DNA of 64,000 bases from Flavobacterium sp. GTDB taxonomy: Bacteria; Bacteroidota; Bacteroidia; Flavobacteriales; Flavobacteriaceae. Below are positions 8,957-18,731 of the stretch, one piece after another (position 1 is the first letter of the stretch; every line of letters begins with the position of its first letter). Below the pieces are notes generated by a model. It was given only the letters and a program-made list of their open reading frames with translations, was not told the DNA's origin and ran no database searches. The position numbers and the translations under genes are program-made. The DNA is taken from assembly GCA_020403245.1 (NCBI GenBank), contig JADBYA010000002.1, positions 372,001 to 436,000 on the forward strand. The letters run 5' to 3'.

Positions 8957-10252
8957 TTGGACTCTGAGCCCAGTTTAAATTTTCTTGCCAATATTGATAC
9001 ACACTTGCTTTTTGGAAGTATGGGAATTATTTTTTTGTTGTTTTGTTCTGCCATGGTATCTGCCTCTGAGATTGCACTTTTTTCACTAACTCAAAAAGAT
9101 TTAAAAGTTTTATACGCGGAAGATTCCTCCAAAGCTAATTTAATTTCCAATTTACTATCGCGTCCCAAAAAATTATTAGCTACAATTTTAGTGGCCAATA
9201 ACTTCAGTCATATAGGTGTTGTAATAATTTTTTCTTTTGTTGGAAATACTATTTTTGAATCCATTGCATCGCCATTACTGAAATTTGTGGTTGAAGTTAT
9301 CCTGATAACCTTTCTTATTTTATTGTTTGGTGAAGTATTACCCAAAGTTTACGCTAGTAGAAATAATATAAAATTTGCAAAATTTATTGCCAATCCATTA
9401 GCTATTCTTGATAAGTTGCTTTCGCCTATCAGCATTCCAATGCGCACAGTGACTGTTTTTTTACATGAAAAATTAGCAAAACAAAAATCAAACATTTCTG
9501 TTGATCAATTGTCTCAGGCTTTGGAACTTACTTCTTCGGATGATACTACAACAGAGGAACATAAAATTCTGGAGGGCATTGTGTCATTCGGAAATACAGA
9601 CACCAAGCAAGTGATGAGTCCGAGGATAGATATTTTTGCCATAGAAATAGAAGAGACTTTTGCTGAAATTTATGCTAAAATTATTGACAAAGGATATTCT
9701 AGAATTCCTGTTTACAAGGAAAGCATTGATCATATAGAAGGACTTTTATTTGTTAAAGATTTAATTCCACATATTCACAAAAAAGAGTTTGACTGGAATA
9801 CACTAATGCGTCAGCCATTTTTTGTTCCCGAAAACAAAAAACTAGATGACTTATTAAAAGATTTTCAAAGGTTAAAAAGTCATTTGGCTATTGTAGTTGA
9901 TGAATATGGAGGAACATCTGGATTAGTTTCTCTCGAAGATGTTATTGAAGAAATTGTAGGTGATATTTCAGATGAGTTTGATGATGAAAATTTGAATTAT
10001 TCTCAAATTAACGACAAAAATTTCCTGTTTGAGGGCAAAATAAATTTAAAAGATTTCTACCGAATTATAGATGTTGATGAAGAAGCTTTTGAAAATAGAA
10101 AAGGAGAAGCAGAAACTTTGGCTGGATTTATTTTGGAAATTTTAGGGAACTTCCCCAAAAAAGGGCAAAAAATTCATTTTTCAAATGTATATTTCACCAT
10201 TGAATCAGTTGATAAAAAAAGAATAAAACAAATTAAAGTAACTTTAGAATAA
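8957..10252 (+). CDS. gldE: Gliding motility-associated protein GldE (CNNM/CBS family)
   Basis: This 431-aa membrane protein has a CNNM (DUF21) transmembrane domain in residues 15-190 (SAMVSASEIALFSLTQKDLK). A CBS pair follows around 210-330 (VMSPRIDIFAIEIEE; HLAIVVDEYGGTSGLVSLED), then a CorC/HlyC domain at 345-430. GldE is related to magnesium/cobalt transporters and is linked genetically to GldD in gliding and T9SS function. It starts with TTG encoding MDSEPS, which I consider the conserved N-terminus; no ATG lies closer without removing membrane sequence. gldD begins 6 nt after its stop. Confidence 0.92.
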   Translation: MDSEPSLNFLANIDTHLLFGSMGIIFLLFCSAMVSASEIALFSLTQKDLKVLYAEDSSKANLISNLLSRPKKLLATILVANNFSHIGVVIIFSFVGNTIFESIASPLLKFVVEVILITFLILLFGEVLPKVYASRNNIKFAKFIANPLAILDKLLSPISIPMRTVTVFLHEKLAKQKSNISVDQLSQALELTSSDDTTTEEHKILEGIVSFGNTDTKQVMSPRIDIFAIEIEETFAEIYAKIIDKGYSRIPVYKESIDHIEGLLFVKDLIPHIHKKEFDWNTLMRQPFFVPENKKLDDLLKDFQRLKSHLAIVVDEYGGTSGLVSLEDVIEEIVGDISDEFDDENLNYSQINDKNFLFEGKINLKDFYRIIDVDEEAFENRKGEAETLAGFILEILGNFPKKGQKIHFSNVYFTIESVDKKRIKQIKVTLE

Positions 10253-10258
10253 TAAAAA

Positions 10259-10825
10259 ATGGTAAAAAAAACAATTGGCTTTTTGTCTGTTCTTCTGCTT
10301 ATATTACTTATGATTAGTTGTAAAGATGATGTACTGCCAAAACCTGCAAGCCAACTGAGATTGGATTATCCTGAAGCACGTTATGCTTATTTCAGTAATC
10401 ATTGTCCGTTTGAATTTGAAATGAATGATGATGCTATTATAAAAGAAGATAAAAACTGCGGTTTTTCAATCCATTATCCGAAAATGAAAGCAACCATTTA
10501 TCTCACATATAAAACAGTAAATAACGACATCAGTTCATTATTGAGAGATGCGCAAAACTTGACTTACAAATTGCATACACAAAAAGCGGATGAAATTATG
10601 GAACAACCCTTTATAAACCGAGATAAAAAAGTTTATGGAATGTTGTATAATGTTACAGGAAATGCGGCTACAAATTCTTTGTTTTATGCCACAGACAGTA
10701 TCAAACATTTTGTAACGGGTTCTGTATATTTTTATGCAAAGCCCAATTTTGATTCTATTTTTCCTGCCGAAAGTTATGTGAAAAATGACATGCAACGGTT
10801 AATGGAAACTTTAAAATGGAAATAA
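10259..10825 (+). CDS. gldD: Gliding motility lipoprotein GldD
   Basis: This 188-aa lipoprotein has a signal peptide ending in LLMISC, so Cys21 would be lipidated. The mature part begins KPASQLRLDYPEARY and contains HCPFEFEMND and CGFSIHYPKMKATIYLTYK, which are characteristic of GldD. It is required for gliding in Flavobacterium johnsoniae and acts in the cell envelope. It is directly downstream of gldE in the standard order. A bidirectional terminator follows. Confidence 0.93.
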   Translation: MVKKTIGFLSVLLLILLMISCKDDVLPKPASQLRLDYPEARYAYFSNHCPFEFEMNDDAIIKEDKNCGFSIHYPKMKATIYLTYKTVNNDISSLLRDAQNLTYKLHTQKADEIMEQPFINRDKKVYGMLYNVTGNAATNSLFYATDSIKHFVTGSVYFYAKPNFDSIFPAESYVKNDMQRLMETLKWK

Positions 10826-10881
10826 AATTATTATTTTGTTTTAATTGAACTAAAGTTATCTGGAATGAAATGAATACTACT

Positions 10882-10924
10882 AAAAATGCCCCAAATAGTA
10901 TTTCACTTTTTGGGACATTTTTTA
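10882..10924. terminator. Bidirectional terminator between gldD and the efflux operon
   Basis: AAAATGCCCCAAA and TTTGGGACATTTT form a 13-bp stem with one mismatch. A T run follows on the + strand and T-rich sequence on the - strand. The flanking genes converge here. Confidence 0.7.
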
Positions 10925-10935
10925 TAAAATAGAAA

Positions 10936-13900
10936 TTACAATGCTTTTCTGTCTCGTAACCAATACTTTGTTCGTTTCACTAAATAGAACATTACCGGAA
11001 CCATCACTAAAGTCAATACGGTAGCATAAGTCAATCCGAAAATAATGGTCCAAGCTAATGGAGACCAGAAAATTACATTATCACCACCCATATATAAATG
11101 TGGATTTAAATCGGTAATCAAACCAAAAAAGTCAAAGTTCAATCCAATAGCTAAAGGTATTAAACCTAAAACTGCGGTTAACGCGGTTAATAAAACAGGG
11201 CGTAAACGGTTTTTACCGCTTTCAATAATGATTTCTTTTATTTCGTCAAGCGATAAATCGTTGTGACTTTCAACTCCTTTATCGGCTATTTTTTTGTCCA
11301 AAAGCAAGACGAAAAAGTCCATTAATACAATTCCGTTTTTTACCACAATTCCGGCTAAGGAAATAATTCCCATCATGGTCATTAGGATTACAAAATCCAT
11401 ATTGGCAATGACATAACCATAGAAAACACCACTGAAACTTAACAAGACAGTAAACAAAATCACCAATGTTTTTGAAATCGAATTGAACTGAAGCACAATT
11501 ATAATCGTAATTCCAGCCATGGCAAGGAATAACGCATACATCAAGAAACTTTGGTTTTTACCTTGTTCTTCTTGAACACCAGAGAACGAATAGGTAATTC
11601 CTTTGGGCAATTGATAGGATTTCAATTCAGCACCAATTTGTTTGGTAATTTCATCTCCGTTGAAACCTGTCAATACATTGGAATAAATAGTCATTATTCG
11701 TTTGTAGTCTTTTCTTTTAATTTGATTATAGGTGTATGTTTTTTCGGTTTTGGAAACAGCCGAAATAGGCACTTGCATCATTTGACCGTTGGTTTGATTT
11801 CTAAATGTCAACGACTGATTGAAAAGTATATTTTCATTTTTACGTTGGTCATCTTGCATTCGAACCACTATATTATAATCATCATCGCCTTCTTTAAAGG
11901 TTGATATTTCTTGACCATACACAGAACGACGCAAATTGAACCCAAGTTGTCCTGTAGAAACGCCAAGACTTCCAGCATTGACTCTATCAACTTTTACTTC
12001 TAGCTCAGGACTTTCTTTATTTACATCCACATTCAGTCGTTCAATTCCTGGTATATTTTTAGAATCTACAAAGGCAATCATCTTGTCGGCTTCTTTGAGC
12101 ATCACATCGTAATCAACTCCAGCGTAGCCAGTTAATTGAATACTTATTGGATAACCTGCTGGCGGGCCATTGGCATCTTTTTCAACAGTTACTTTTGCGC
12201 CAGCAATTCCTTTTACTCTTGCTCTAATTTCGTCCAAAACATCTGAAGTATTAACCCCTCTTCTAAATTTGAATTCAGAGAAATTGACCGTTACTTTTCC
12301 TTTGAAGGGCGTTTCATTGGCAGAACCTGGGTCTACATTTGGATTTCCGGCACCAACACCTACTTGAGAAACAATACTTTCGGCCAAATAGTTTTCATTG
12401 GTTTTAGGATCGATATATTTTTTCATTATCTCGATTACCTGTTTTTCAACAAAATAAGTGGCTTTGTTTGTTTTTTCTATATCGGTTCCTTGGGGATATT
12501 CAATATAAGTAATCACTTGATTTGGAATATTTTCTGGGAAAAACAATACTTTTCTTGGGAAAACGTTTAAAAGAGCTACTGATAAAAATAACATCCCAAT
12601 GATGCCAACAAGAGCCAACCAAGCATTTCTTCCCACTAAAATTTTACTCAAAAAGCGTTTGTATTTTTCTTCCAATCTAGGAAAAAAGCTGTGTTGGAAA
12701 TCTTGAGTCCATTGGTACATTTTCCATTTGTAAAGCCACAACAGTCCCAATGATATTAATGCAAAATGACCAATTCCTCTAGCAAATTTGGAGTCATTTA
12801 TATTTCCAATAATGACAAATAGAATTCCAATAATTCCCAAAATCAAACTATATCTTTTGGCTGATTTTAAAGTTACATTTCTATCCTCAATATCCATCGA
12901 ACCACCCGTCATAGCAGCGTTGACCACCATTGCTACAAATAAAGACGCCGTTAACGTTACCGATAAGGTTATGGGGAAATAAATCATAAATTTACCCATA
13001 GTGCCAGGCCATAATGCAAATGGTAAGAAAGCCATCAGTGTAGTTGCCGTAGAGGAAATTACCGGCCAAGCAATTTCGCCAATTCCCACTTTGGAAGCTT
13101 GCACTCGTGGCATTCCTTTTTTCATGTTGGCAAAAACATTATCGACCACCACAATTCCATCGTCCACCAGTAATCCTAATCCCATTACCAAGCCGAAAAG
13201 CACCATCGTGTTTAAGGTCAACCCAAAAGCGGCCAAAATAGTAAACGCAATCATCATGGACAGTGGAATGGCAGCGCCAACAAATAAAGAATTCCTCAAT
13301 CCCATGGTGAACATTAACACAATCATTACCAATACAATTCCGAAGATAATATGGTTAGATAATTCATCTACTTGGTGTTCTACTCGAGAAGATTGGTCAT
13401 TGGTCAATTCCACTTGTAAATCTTTTGGCAAGTAATTTTCGTGTGCTAATTTGAGCTTTTCTTTTACTTGTTCAATAGCAGAAATCATGTTTTGACCCGA
13501 ACGTTTTTTCACGTTTAACATTACTACTTCTTTGCCTTTCTCCCGAGCATAAGTAGTTTTTTCTTTTTCTTTAAAAGATACTTCAGCAATATCTTTTAGA
13601 TAAACAGTTCCATAATTGTGTTTTACAATAATATTTTCAAGTTCTTTAGGATTTTTAATTTCACCCACTATTCGAATGTTATTTCTTGATCCTTGCGAAA
13701 TCAAATTTCCACCCGAAAGCGTCATGTTTTCATATTTTACGGCATTTTGAATGTCATCAAATGATACTTGTGCTGCAGTCATTTTAAATATATCAACCGC
13801 AATTTCTACTTCTTTATCATCAACGCCCAGAATATCAACTTTCTTTACTTCGGGAATTTCTTCAATATCATCTTGTAGTTTTTCACCATACTTTTTGAGC

Positions 13901-14394
13901 TGTTGTGTGGTGTAATTTCCTTTCAAATTGATGTTTAAAATAGGCACTTCTTCCGAAATGTTGAGTTCGAAAACACTTGGTTCTACTTTGCTACCGTTGT
14001 CTAAGTTGGGCCAATCGGTGTCGGCTTTTACGATATCAACTTTGTCTTTGATTTTTGTTTTGGCTTCTTCAATAGAAACTTTATCACTAAACTCCGCGAT
14101 AATCATTCCATAATCTTGAAAGGAACTTGCCGTTACTTTCTCAACGCCACTGATATTTTTGATTTCTTTTTCGAGCGGTTTGATGATTAATTTTTCTACA
14201 TCTTCGGCTGAATTACCGGGGAAAACCGATGAAATGTAGACTTTGTTTTCTATAATTTCCGGAAAATCTTCACGGGGCATTGTGGTATAAGCTATCAGAC
14301 CAGTGATGGTTACTAATAGTGTAAAAATATATACGGTTACACGATTTTCTATCGCCCAACTGGAAATTCCGAATTCTTTATTTTGATGTGACAT
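10936..14394 (-). CDS. RND-family multidrug efflux permease (AcrB-like)
   Basis: This 1152-aa inner-membrane transporter has the usual RND layout: an N-terminal helix (residues ~15-35), a periplasmic porter loop, a first block of six helices with the paired proton-relay Asp in GLLVDDGIVVVDNVF, a second porter loop, and a second helix block (MGIISLAGIVVKNGIVLMDF). It is about 100 residues longer than AcrB, with extra membrane sequence at ~515-560. It uses proton motive force to export drugs or lipophiles through a tripartite pump. Its partners are the HlyD-type adaptor and TolC-type channel upstream in the same operon. Confidence 0.93.
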   Translation of the reverse strand: MSHQNKEFGISSWAIENRVTVYIFTLLVTITGLIAYTTMPREDFPEIIENKVYISSVFPGNSAEDVEKLIIKPLEKEIKNISGVEKVTASSFQDYGMIIAEFSDKVSIEEAKTKIKDKVDIVKADTDWPNLDNGSKVEPSVFELNISEEVPILNINLKGNYTTQQLKKYGEKLQDDIEEIPEVKKVDILGVDDKEVEIAVDIFKMTAAQVSFDDIQNAVKYENMTLSGGNLISQGSRNNIRIVGEIKNPKELENIIVKHNYGTVYLKDIAEVSFKEKEKTTYAREKGKEVVMLNVKKRSGQNMISAIEQVKEKLKLAHENYLPKDLQVELTNDQSSRVEHQVDELSNHIIFGIVLVMIVLMFTMGLRNSLFVGAAIPLSMMIAFTILAAFGLTLNTMVLFGLVMGLGLLVDDGIVVVDNVFANMKKGMPRVQASKVGIGEIAWPVISSTATTLMAFLPFALWPGTMGKFMIYFPITLSVTLTASLFVAMVVNAAMTGGSMDIEDRNVTLKSAKRYSLILGIIGILFVIIGNINDSKFARGIGHFALISLGLLWLYKWKMYQWTQDFQHSFFPRLEEKYKRFLSKILVGRNAWLALVGIIGMLFLSVALLNVFPRKVLFFPENIPNQVITYIEYPQGTDIEKTNKATYFVEKQVIEIMKKYIDPKTNENYLAESIVSQVGVGAGNPNVDPGSANETPFKGKVTVNFSEFKFRRGVNTSDVLDEIRARVKGIAGAKVTVEKDANGPPAGYPISIQLTGYAGVDYDVMLKEADKMIAFVDSKNIPGIERLNVDVNKESPELEVKVDRVNAGSLGVSTGQLGFNLRRSVYGQEISTFKEGDDDYNIVVRMQDDQRKNENILFNQSLTFRNQTNGQMMQVPISAVSKTEKTYTYNQIKRKDYKRIMTIYSNVLTGFNGDEITKQIGAELKSYQLPKGITYSFSGVQEEQGKNQSFLMYALFLAMAGITIIIVLQFNSISKTLVILFTVLLSFSGVFYGYVIANMDFVILMTMMGIISLAGIVVKNGIVLMDFFVLLLDKKIADKGVESHNDLSLDEIKEIIIESGKNRLRPVLLTALTAVLGLIPLAIGLNFDFFGLITDLNPHLYMGGDNVIFWSPLAWTIIFGLTYATVLTLVMVPVMFYLVKRTKYWLRDRKAL

Positions 14395-14400
14395 AGTATT

Positions 14401-14470
14401 TGTTTATAGTTTAGTGTTTGTAGTTTGTTGTTAAGGTTAGATTATAAACCATAAACAACAAACCATAAAC
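14401..14470. repeat. GTTTATGGTTTGTTGTTTATGG-type inverted repeats in the efflux operon spacer
   Basis: The 79-nt spacer between the adaptor and permease genes is made of alternating AAACCATAAACAAC and TTTATAGTTTAGTGTTTG units that can fold on themselves. It could be a processing or attenuation hairpin or an inserted repeat; there is no ORF in it. Confidence 0.4.
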
Positions 14471-14473
14471 TTT

Positions 14474-15616
14474 TTAAAAATTCAACTTCATTCCATCCGA
14501 AATAGTGTTTACCCCTTCGATAACAATAATGTCATTTGCTGATAAACCACTCAATATTTCGGTTACGTTATCAGATGATTTTCCAGGGGTTACAATTACT
14601 TTTTTGGCGGTTCCTGTTTTTCCATTACTGTCTGAAACCGTGTAAATAAACTTATTTCCACTTCCATCTTCTTGTATTATATTTGTTGGTACAACTATTG
14701 CTTGTTTATTTATATAGTCAATAATTTTTAGTTTAGCCACTTGGTTTGGACGTAACATGTTATCTGGATTTGGAATACTAACCTCTATTCCAAAACTTCT
14801 ATTATTAGGATTAATAAAATTCCCTATTTGTCTTACTTTACCAACATAGGTTTTTCCAAGCGATGTTAAATACACATTAACTTCGGTTCCTACTTTTAAC
14901 TTGCCAATATAGGTTTCAGGAACTGAGGTTGAGACAAACATATTGCCAAGATTTACAATTCGCATTAATCCCTGAGCGCTTGGTGCAACCACTTGTCCTT
15001 TTTCAACAAAAACTTCATCTATAGTTCCTGAGAATGGAGCTCTAATAACTGTTTTTGACAATTGTGCCTTCATTTGAGCAACGCCTTTTTGAGCTGCTAC
15101 CATTTGGGTTTGCGCTTGAAGAAATTGAATTTCAGAACCAATTTTTTTATCCCATAGATTTTTTTGTCTATCGTAAGTGGTTTTGGCTAGGGCATATTGA
15201 TTTTCTAGACTTGCCAATTGTTGGCTCAAACCACCATCATCAATTTTACCAAGAATTTGTCCTTTTGTAACGCGCTGTCCAGCGGTAACAGTTAACGAAG
15301 TTAGAGTGCCACTGAATTCGGGTTGTACCAAAATGTTTTCTTTAGTGTCAACGCTTCCTTGAATTTCAAGATAATGATTGAATAGCGTGTCTTTCACAGT
15401 TGAAACTTCTACTAATGCTTCTACTTTTTTTATGTCCAAAGTAGCTAAAGCTTCCTCAATTTTTGTTATTTCGGCTTGAAGTGTTGCTTTTCGTTCTTGC
15501 AATCCTTTAACGTTTTTGGAACTTATTAAGTTATCAATATTATTTGAATTCTCCTTGTTAGCACAAGAAATTATTGACAATGATAAAAGGGCAATTACTA
15601 TTATTTTTTTACTCAT
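14474..15616 (-). CDS. Efflux RND transporter periplasmic adaptor subunit
   Basis: This 380-aa membrane-fusion (HlyD/AcrA) lipoprotein starts MSKKIIVIALLSLSIISC, giving lipidation at Cys18. The longer reading from an ATG at 15655 would bury this signal peptide behind 13 charged residues, so 15616 is preferred. It has a coiled-coil segment (~25-60 and 130-185), a lipoyl half-motif (VTAGQRVTKGQILGKIDDGG), a beta-barrel (TEVNVYLTSLGKTYVGKVRQ) and a membrane-proximal domain. It links the RND pump to the TolC channel and is the third gene of the tetR-tolC-hlyD-rnd operon. Confidence 0.92.
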   Translation of the reverse strand: MSKKIIVIALLSLSIISCANKENSNNIDNLISSKNVKGLQERKATLQAEITKIEEALATLDIKKVEALVEVSTVKDTLFNHYLEIQGSVDTKENILVQPEFSGTLTSLTVTAGQRVTKGQILGKIDDGGLSQQLASLENQYALAKTTYDRQKNLWDKKIGSEIQFLQAQTQMVAAQKGVAQMKAQLSKTVIRAPFSGTIDEVFVEKGQVVAPSAQGLMRIVNLGNMFVSTSVPETYIGKLKVGTEVNVYLTSLGKTYVGKVRQIGNFINPNNRSFGIEVSIPNPDNMLRPNQVAKLKIIDYINKQAIVVPTNIIQEDGSGNKFIYTVSDSNGKTGTAKKVIVTPGKSSDNVTEILSGLSANDIIVIEGVNTISDGMKLNF

Positions 15617-15667
15617 GATTTTTGTTTTATGGAATTCGTTACTCTTCGATTTCATTTTGATGATGGA

Positions 15668-17008
15668 TTAGTTTTTGTTTACTATTTTTTCTAAAGCTGC
15701 TTTTTTGTTTATAATATCTACCATAGATTGAAGGTAATCTTGTTGTTTTGAGTACAGTTGTTGTTGCGCTTCGGTAAAATCAAAACTAGAGGAAAGACCT
15801 TCTTTAAATTTTATTTGTTGTTTGTTTTCTATTCTTTCTGCTAAACTCAAACTATTTTTGGAAGTTGTATATTGTTCGATACTGTATTCGTACTCACTTT
15901 TGGCTTTTTCAAATTGTAGCTTTAATTTTTGTTCTGTTTCTGTCAATTGCGTTTTGGCTTGATCAAACGCTATTTTAGCTTGTTGTGTTCTAGAACTTCG
16001 GGCTAAACTACTAAAAATGGGAACGTTTAAACTGACACCCAAGTTTGAATAATTAAACCAGTTTTGATTTGCTTCAAAAAATCCAAATCCATCATTGAAA
16101 GCATTATAGCCAAAGTTTAAATTTGCTGCTAAGGATGGCAAAGCTTTGCTTTTTTCAAGTTTATATTCAAGTTGTCTTTGCTCTTGAAAATTCATGGCCA
16201 TTTTATAGTTTATATTGTCTGTAACAACAAATTCGTTCTTAGAAAATGCCAAATCCAAATTAGATATCGTTAAATTATCTAAAGTATCTGTTAATTTTAA
16301 TTCGGCATCAATGTTAATTCCCAAATTTATTTTTAATAGTTTGTATGCCAATTCTAACAATCTATTGTTGTAATTAAGTGTGCTGTTGATAGAAGTTAGC
16401 GTGATTTGAAGTTGCTCTACATTTTCTTCCTCAATCAAACCGTTTTTGAAAGTTTCATTGGTTTCAAACAACGTTTTTTCTAATGAAGCTTTGTTTTTTT
16501 CAAGGATTTTTATGCTTTCTTCAGCCAGCAAAACGTTCCCGTAGGAGTTAATAATCATTTCTTTGATTTCGCTATCTGTTTTTTGTTTTGCATTTTGATA
16601 AAATTTCATATAAGTTTTTGAAGCTTGAAGCGCTACGATATAGGAACCATCAAAAATCAATTGACTTAAAGAAGCATTGGCTATCATATTATGTTTTGTT
16701 CCAAAAGCTACTGTGGCAAATTCACCTGGTGTACCGCCTAAAAATTCAGCGGGAATTACCGATTTTTGTATGACAAAATTGTTTTGATAGTTGACTCCAG
16801 CGTTTATTTGTGGTAGTCCCATGGCAGTTGTTTCCCATTTTTTTTCTTTGGAAGATTCAATATCTCTTCCAGCGTTGATGGCCGAATAATTGTTTTGCAA
16901 AGCATGGTCAATGGCTTGCTGTAAACTGAACGAGTAGGTTTGTGTTTTTTCTTGGGCATTTAAAATACTGATGACAAACAGTAGTAATAAGGTGATTTGT
17001 TTCTTCAT
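15668..17008 (-). CDS. TolC family outer membrane efflux channel
   Basis: This 446-aa protein has a signal peptide (MKKQITLLLLFVISILNAQ) and two outer-membrane-efflux-protein repeats of long amphipathic helices (SLQQAIDHALQNNYSAINAG; LPSLAANLNFGYNAFNDGFG). The length is typical for a trimeric TolC-like exit duct. It starts 3 nt after the tetR stop. Confidence 0.93.
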   Translation of the reverse strand: MKKQITLLLLFVISILNAQEKTQTYSFSLQQAIDHALQNNYSAINAGRDIESSKEKKWETTAMGLPQINAGVNYQNNFVIQKSVIPAEFLGGTPGEFATVAFGTKHNMIANASLSQLIFDGSYIVALQASKTYMKFYQNAKQKTDSEIKEMIINSYGNVLLAEESIKILEKNKASLEKTLFETNETFKNGLIEEENVEQLQITLTSINSTLNYNNRLLELAYKLLKINLGINIDAELKLTDTLDNLTISNLDLAFSKNEFVVTDNINYKMAMNFQEQRQLEYKLEKSKALPSLAANLNFGYNAFNDGFGFFEANQNWFNYSNLGVSLNVPIFSSLARSSRTQQAKIAFDQAKTQLTETEQKLKLQFEKAKSEYEYSIEQYTTSKNSLSLAERIENKQQIKFKEGLSSSFDFTEAQQQLYSKQQDYLQSMVDIINKKAALEKIVNKN

Positions 17009-17011
17009 AGT

Positions 17012-17608
17012 TTATATATTGGTTTGCTTTAACTGTTTTTCTAATTCTTCAATTCCTTTTGGCGTTGCCAGCGCTCGAGTATGGTATTCCAAAGCATGAT
17101 ATTCTAATTCAAACACTTCTTTCTCAGATTTTGTAGTTTCATTAATGTTAAATATCAACGTGTAGTAAAACCGAATACTCGATTCAACATCAGTAGTTGA
17201 ACGATACAATCCTTCTTTGATGCCTTTGGCAATATTTTGTCTAAAAACGGCATTACATTCATCTACTTCTCTGCACATAAATTCGTTATGTATTTCGGGG
17301 TAATGCTTTTTTAATTGATAAACGGGTGAATTGTCAAAAGAATTAAACATTTCTTTGAACATTTTTCTAATTTCAAAATTTTCTTGAATGGCATTATAAT
17401 TTTTGGACACAATAGCATCAATAGTTTCGTGTATTTTTTCATGAACTGCTTTTGTTCCTTCGGAAATTAGAATTTCTTTATTTTCAAAATATTTATAAAT
17501 GGTTTTTTTTGAAATACACATTTCAGTGGCGATATCATCCATAGTAACGCTTTTGAAACCTATTTTCAAGAACATTTCGGTTGCTTTTGCTATAATTTTA
17601 TCTTTCAT
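17012..17608 (-). CDS. TetR/AcrR family transcriptional regulator
   Basis: This 198-aa protein has an N-terminal helix-turn-helix (KSVTMDDIATEMCISKKTIY, then YKYFENKEIL) and an all-helical ligand-binding C-terminal domain. It is the first gene of the efflux operon, so it probably represses itself and the pump. A perfect 9-bp inverted repeat covers its own promoter and is the likely operator. The inducer is unknown. Confidence 0.92.
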   Translation of the reverse strand: MKDKIIAKATEMFLKIGFKSVTMDDIATEMCISKKTIYKYFENKEILISEGTKAVHEKIHETIDAIVSKNYNAIQENFEIRKMFKEMFNSFDNSPVYQLKKHYPEIHNEFMCREVDECNAVFRQNIAKGIKEGLYRSTTDVESSIRFYYTLIFNINETTKSEKEVFELEYHALEYHTRALATPKGIEELEKQLKQTNI

Positions 17609-17626
17609 TTAATATGAATTTCTGTG

Positions 17627-17657
17627 CAAATATAATTTGGAAACTTTTAACACCAAA
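17627..17657 (-). promoter_or_regulatory. Promoter of the tetR-efflux operon
   Basis: On the - strand TTTG (17654-17657), a 19-nt spacer, and TATATTTG (17627-17634) match the flavobacterial promoter consensus exactly. The tetR ATG begins 19 nt after the -7 box. Confidence 0.75.
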
Positions 17658-17669
17658 ATAGTTTCCAAA
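17636..17669. promoter_or_regulatory. Palindromic operator, likely TetR binding site
   Basis: TTTGGAAAC (17636-17644) and GTTTCCAAA (17661-17669) are a perfect 9-bp inverted repeat spaced by 16 nt. One arm abuts the -7 box and the other lies just upstream of the -33 TTTG, so a bound dimer would block RNA polymerase. Confidence 0.65.
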
Positions 17670-17752
17670 GTATTTACAATTATTTAACATATCATTATAA
17701 AACGAAGTTTGGAATAAAGGGGGAATACTGTAAATTAGCCAAAAATTAAGCT

Positions 17753-18727
17753 ATGCACTCCATTTATCAGTATCAGGAATTTATTTCAGCATATTTGGAA
17801 TCACAATATGAAACCAAAGAGCCACGCAATTTATACGAACCCATACATTATATTTTAAAACTTGGAGGCAAAAGAATACGTCCGGTTTTAACATTAATGA
17901 GTGCTGAGGTTTTTGATGCAGATTATAAACTGGCACTTCCAGCGGCACTAGCCGTTGAGGTTTTTCATAATTTCTCTTTGATACATGATGATATTATGGA
18001 TGATGCTCCTTTAAGAAGAGGAAATGAAACAGTGCATGAAAAATGGAATACGAATACAGCCATACTTTCGGGCGATGCCATGTTAATTTTGGCCTATCAA
18101 TATTTTGAAAAATACAATACGGATGTTTTTAGAGATTTGGCAAAATTGTTTAGCAAAACAGCTCTCGAAGTTTGCGAAGGACAACAATACGATGTCGATT
18201 TTGAAACTCGTGATGATGTTACCATTGACCAATACTTAAAAATGATTGAATATAAAACCGCTGTTTTGGTAGGTGCCTCTATGAAAATGGGTGCTATTGT
18301 AGCGGAAACTTCAGCCGAAAATGCCAATTTAATTTATGATTTCGGATTGAATCTGGGTTTGGCTTTTCAATTGCAAGATGATTATTTAGACGCATTTGGA
18401 AACCCTGAAACTTTTGGAAAACAGGTTGGTGGTGATATTATCGAAAACAAGAAAACCTATTTGTATTTAAAAGCAATAGAATTTTCTTCCGATGAAGATA
18501 AAAAACAATTGATGCATTTATTTTCTATTCAACCAGAAGACAACTCAGCTAAAATAGCTTCGGTTAAAGAGATTTTCAATTCCTCTGGCGCATCAAGTGC
18601 TACCCAAAAAGCCATACAAGACTATACTTTTAAAGCATTTGAAACGCTAAGAAATATTAGTATTGATAACGAAAAAAAAGATATTTTACGTTCATTTGGC
18701 GAGAATTTAATGGGAAGAAAAGTTTAA
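17753..18727 (+). CDS. Polyprenyl (isoprenyl) diphosphate synthase
   Basis: This 324-aa all-trans prenyltransferase shows the first Asp-rich motif HDDIMDDAPLRRG, GGKRIRPVLTLM near the N-terminus, and the second Asp-rich motif QLQDDYLDAFG. Such enzymes elongate allylic diphosphates with IPP to give quinone side chains or shorter prenyl chains. Chain length cannot be set from sequence alone; the residues before the first motif (FHNFSLI) include a bulky Phe. The next gene starts 4 nt after its stop. Confidence 0.92.
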   Translation: MHSIYQYQEFISAYLESQYETKEPRNLYEPIHYILKLGGKRIRPVLTLMSAEVFDADYKLALPAALAVEVFHNFSLIHDDIMDDAPLRRGNETVHEKWNTNTAILSGDAMLILAYQYFEKYNTDVFRDLAKLFSKTALEVCEGQQYDVDFETRDDVTIDQYLKMIEYKTAVLVGASMKMGAIVAETSAENANLIYDFGLNLGLAFQLQDDYLDAFGNPETFGKQVGGDIIENKKTYLYLKAIEFSSDEDKKQLMHLFSIQPEDNSAKIASVKEIFNSSGASSATQKAIQDYTFKAFETLRNISIDNEKKDILRSFGENLMGRKV

Positions 18728-18731
18728 ATAA

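Noticed and set aside
13001..13435. 144-aa + strand ORF
   Set aside because: It lies wholly inside the RND permease gene on the opposite strand and has no coding features of its own.
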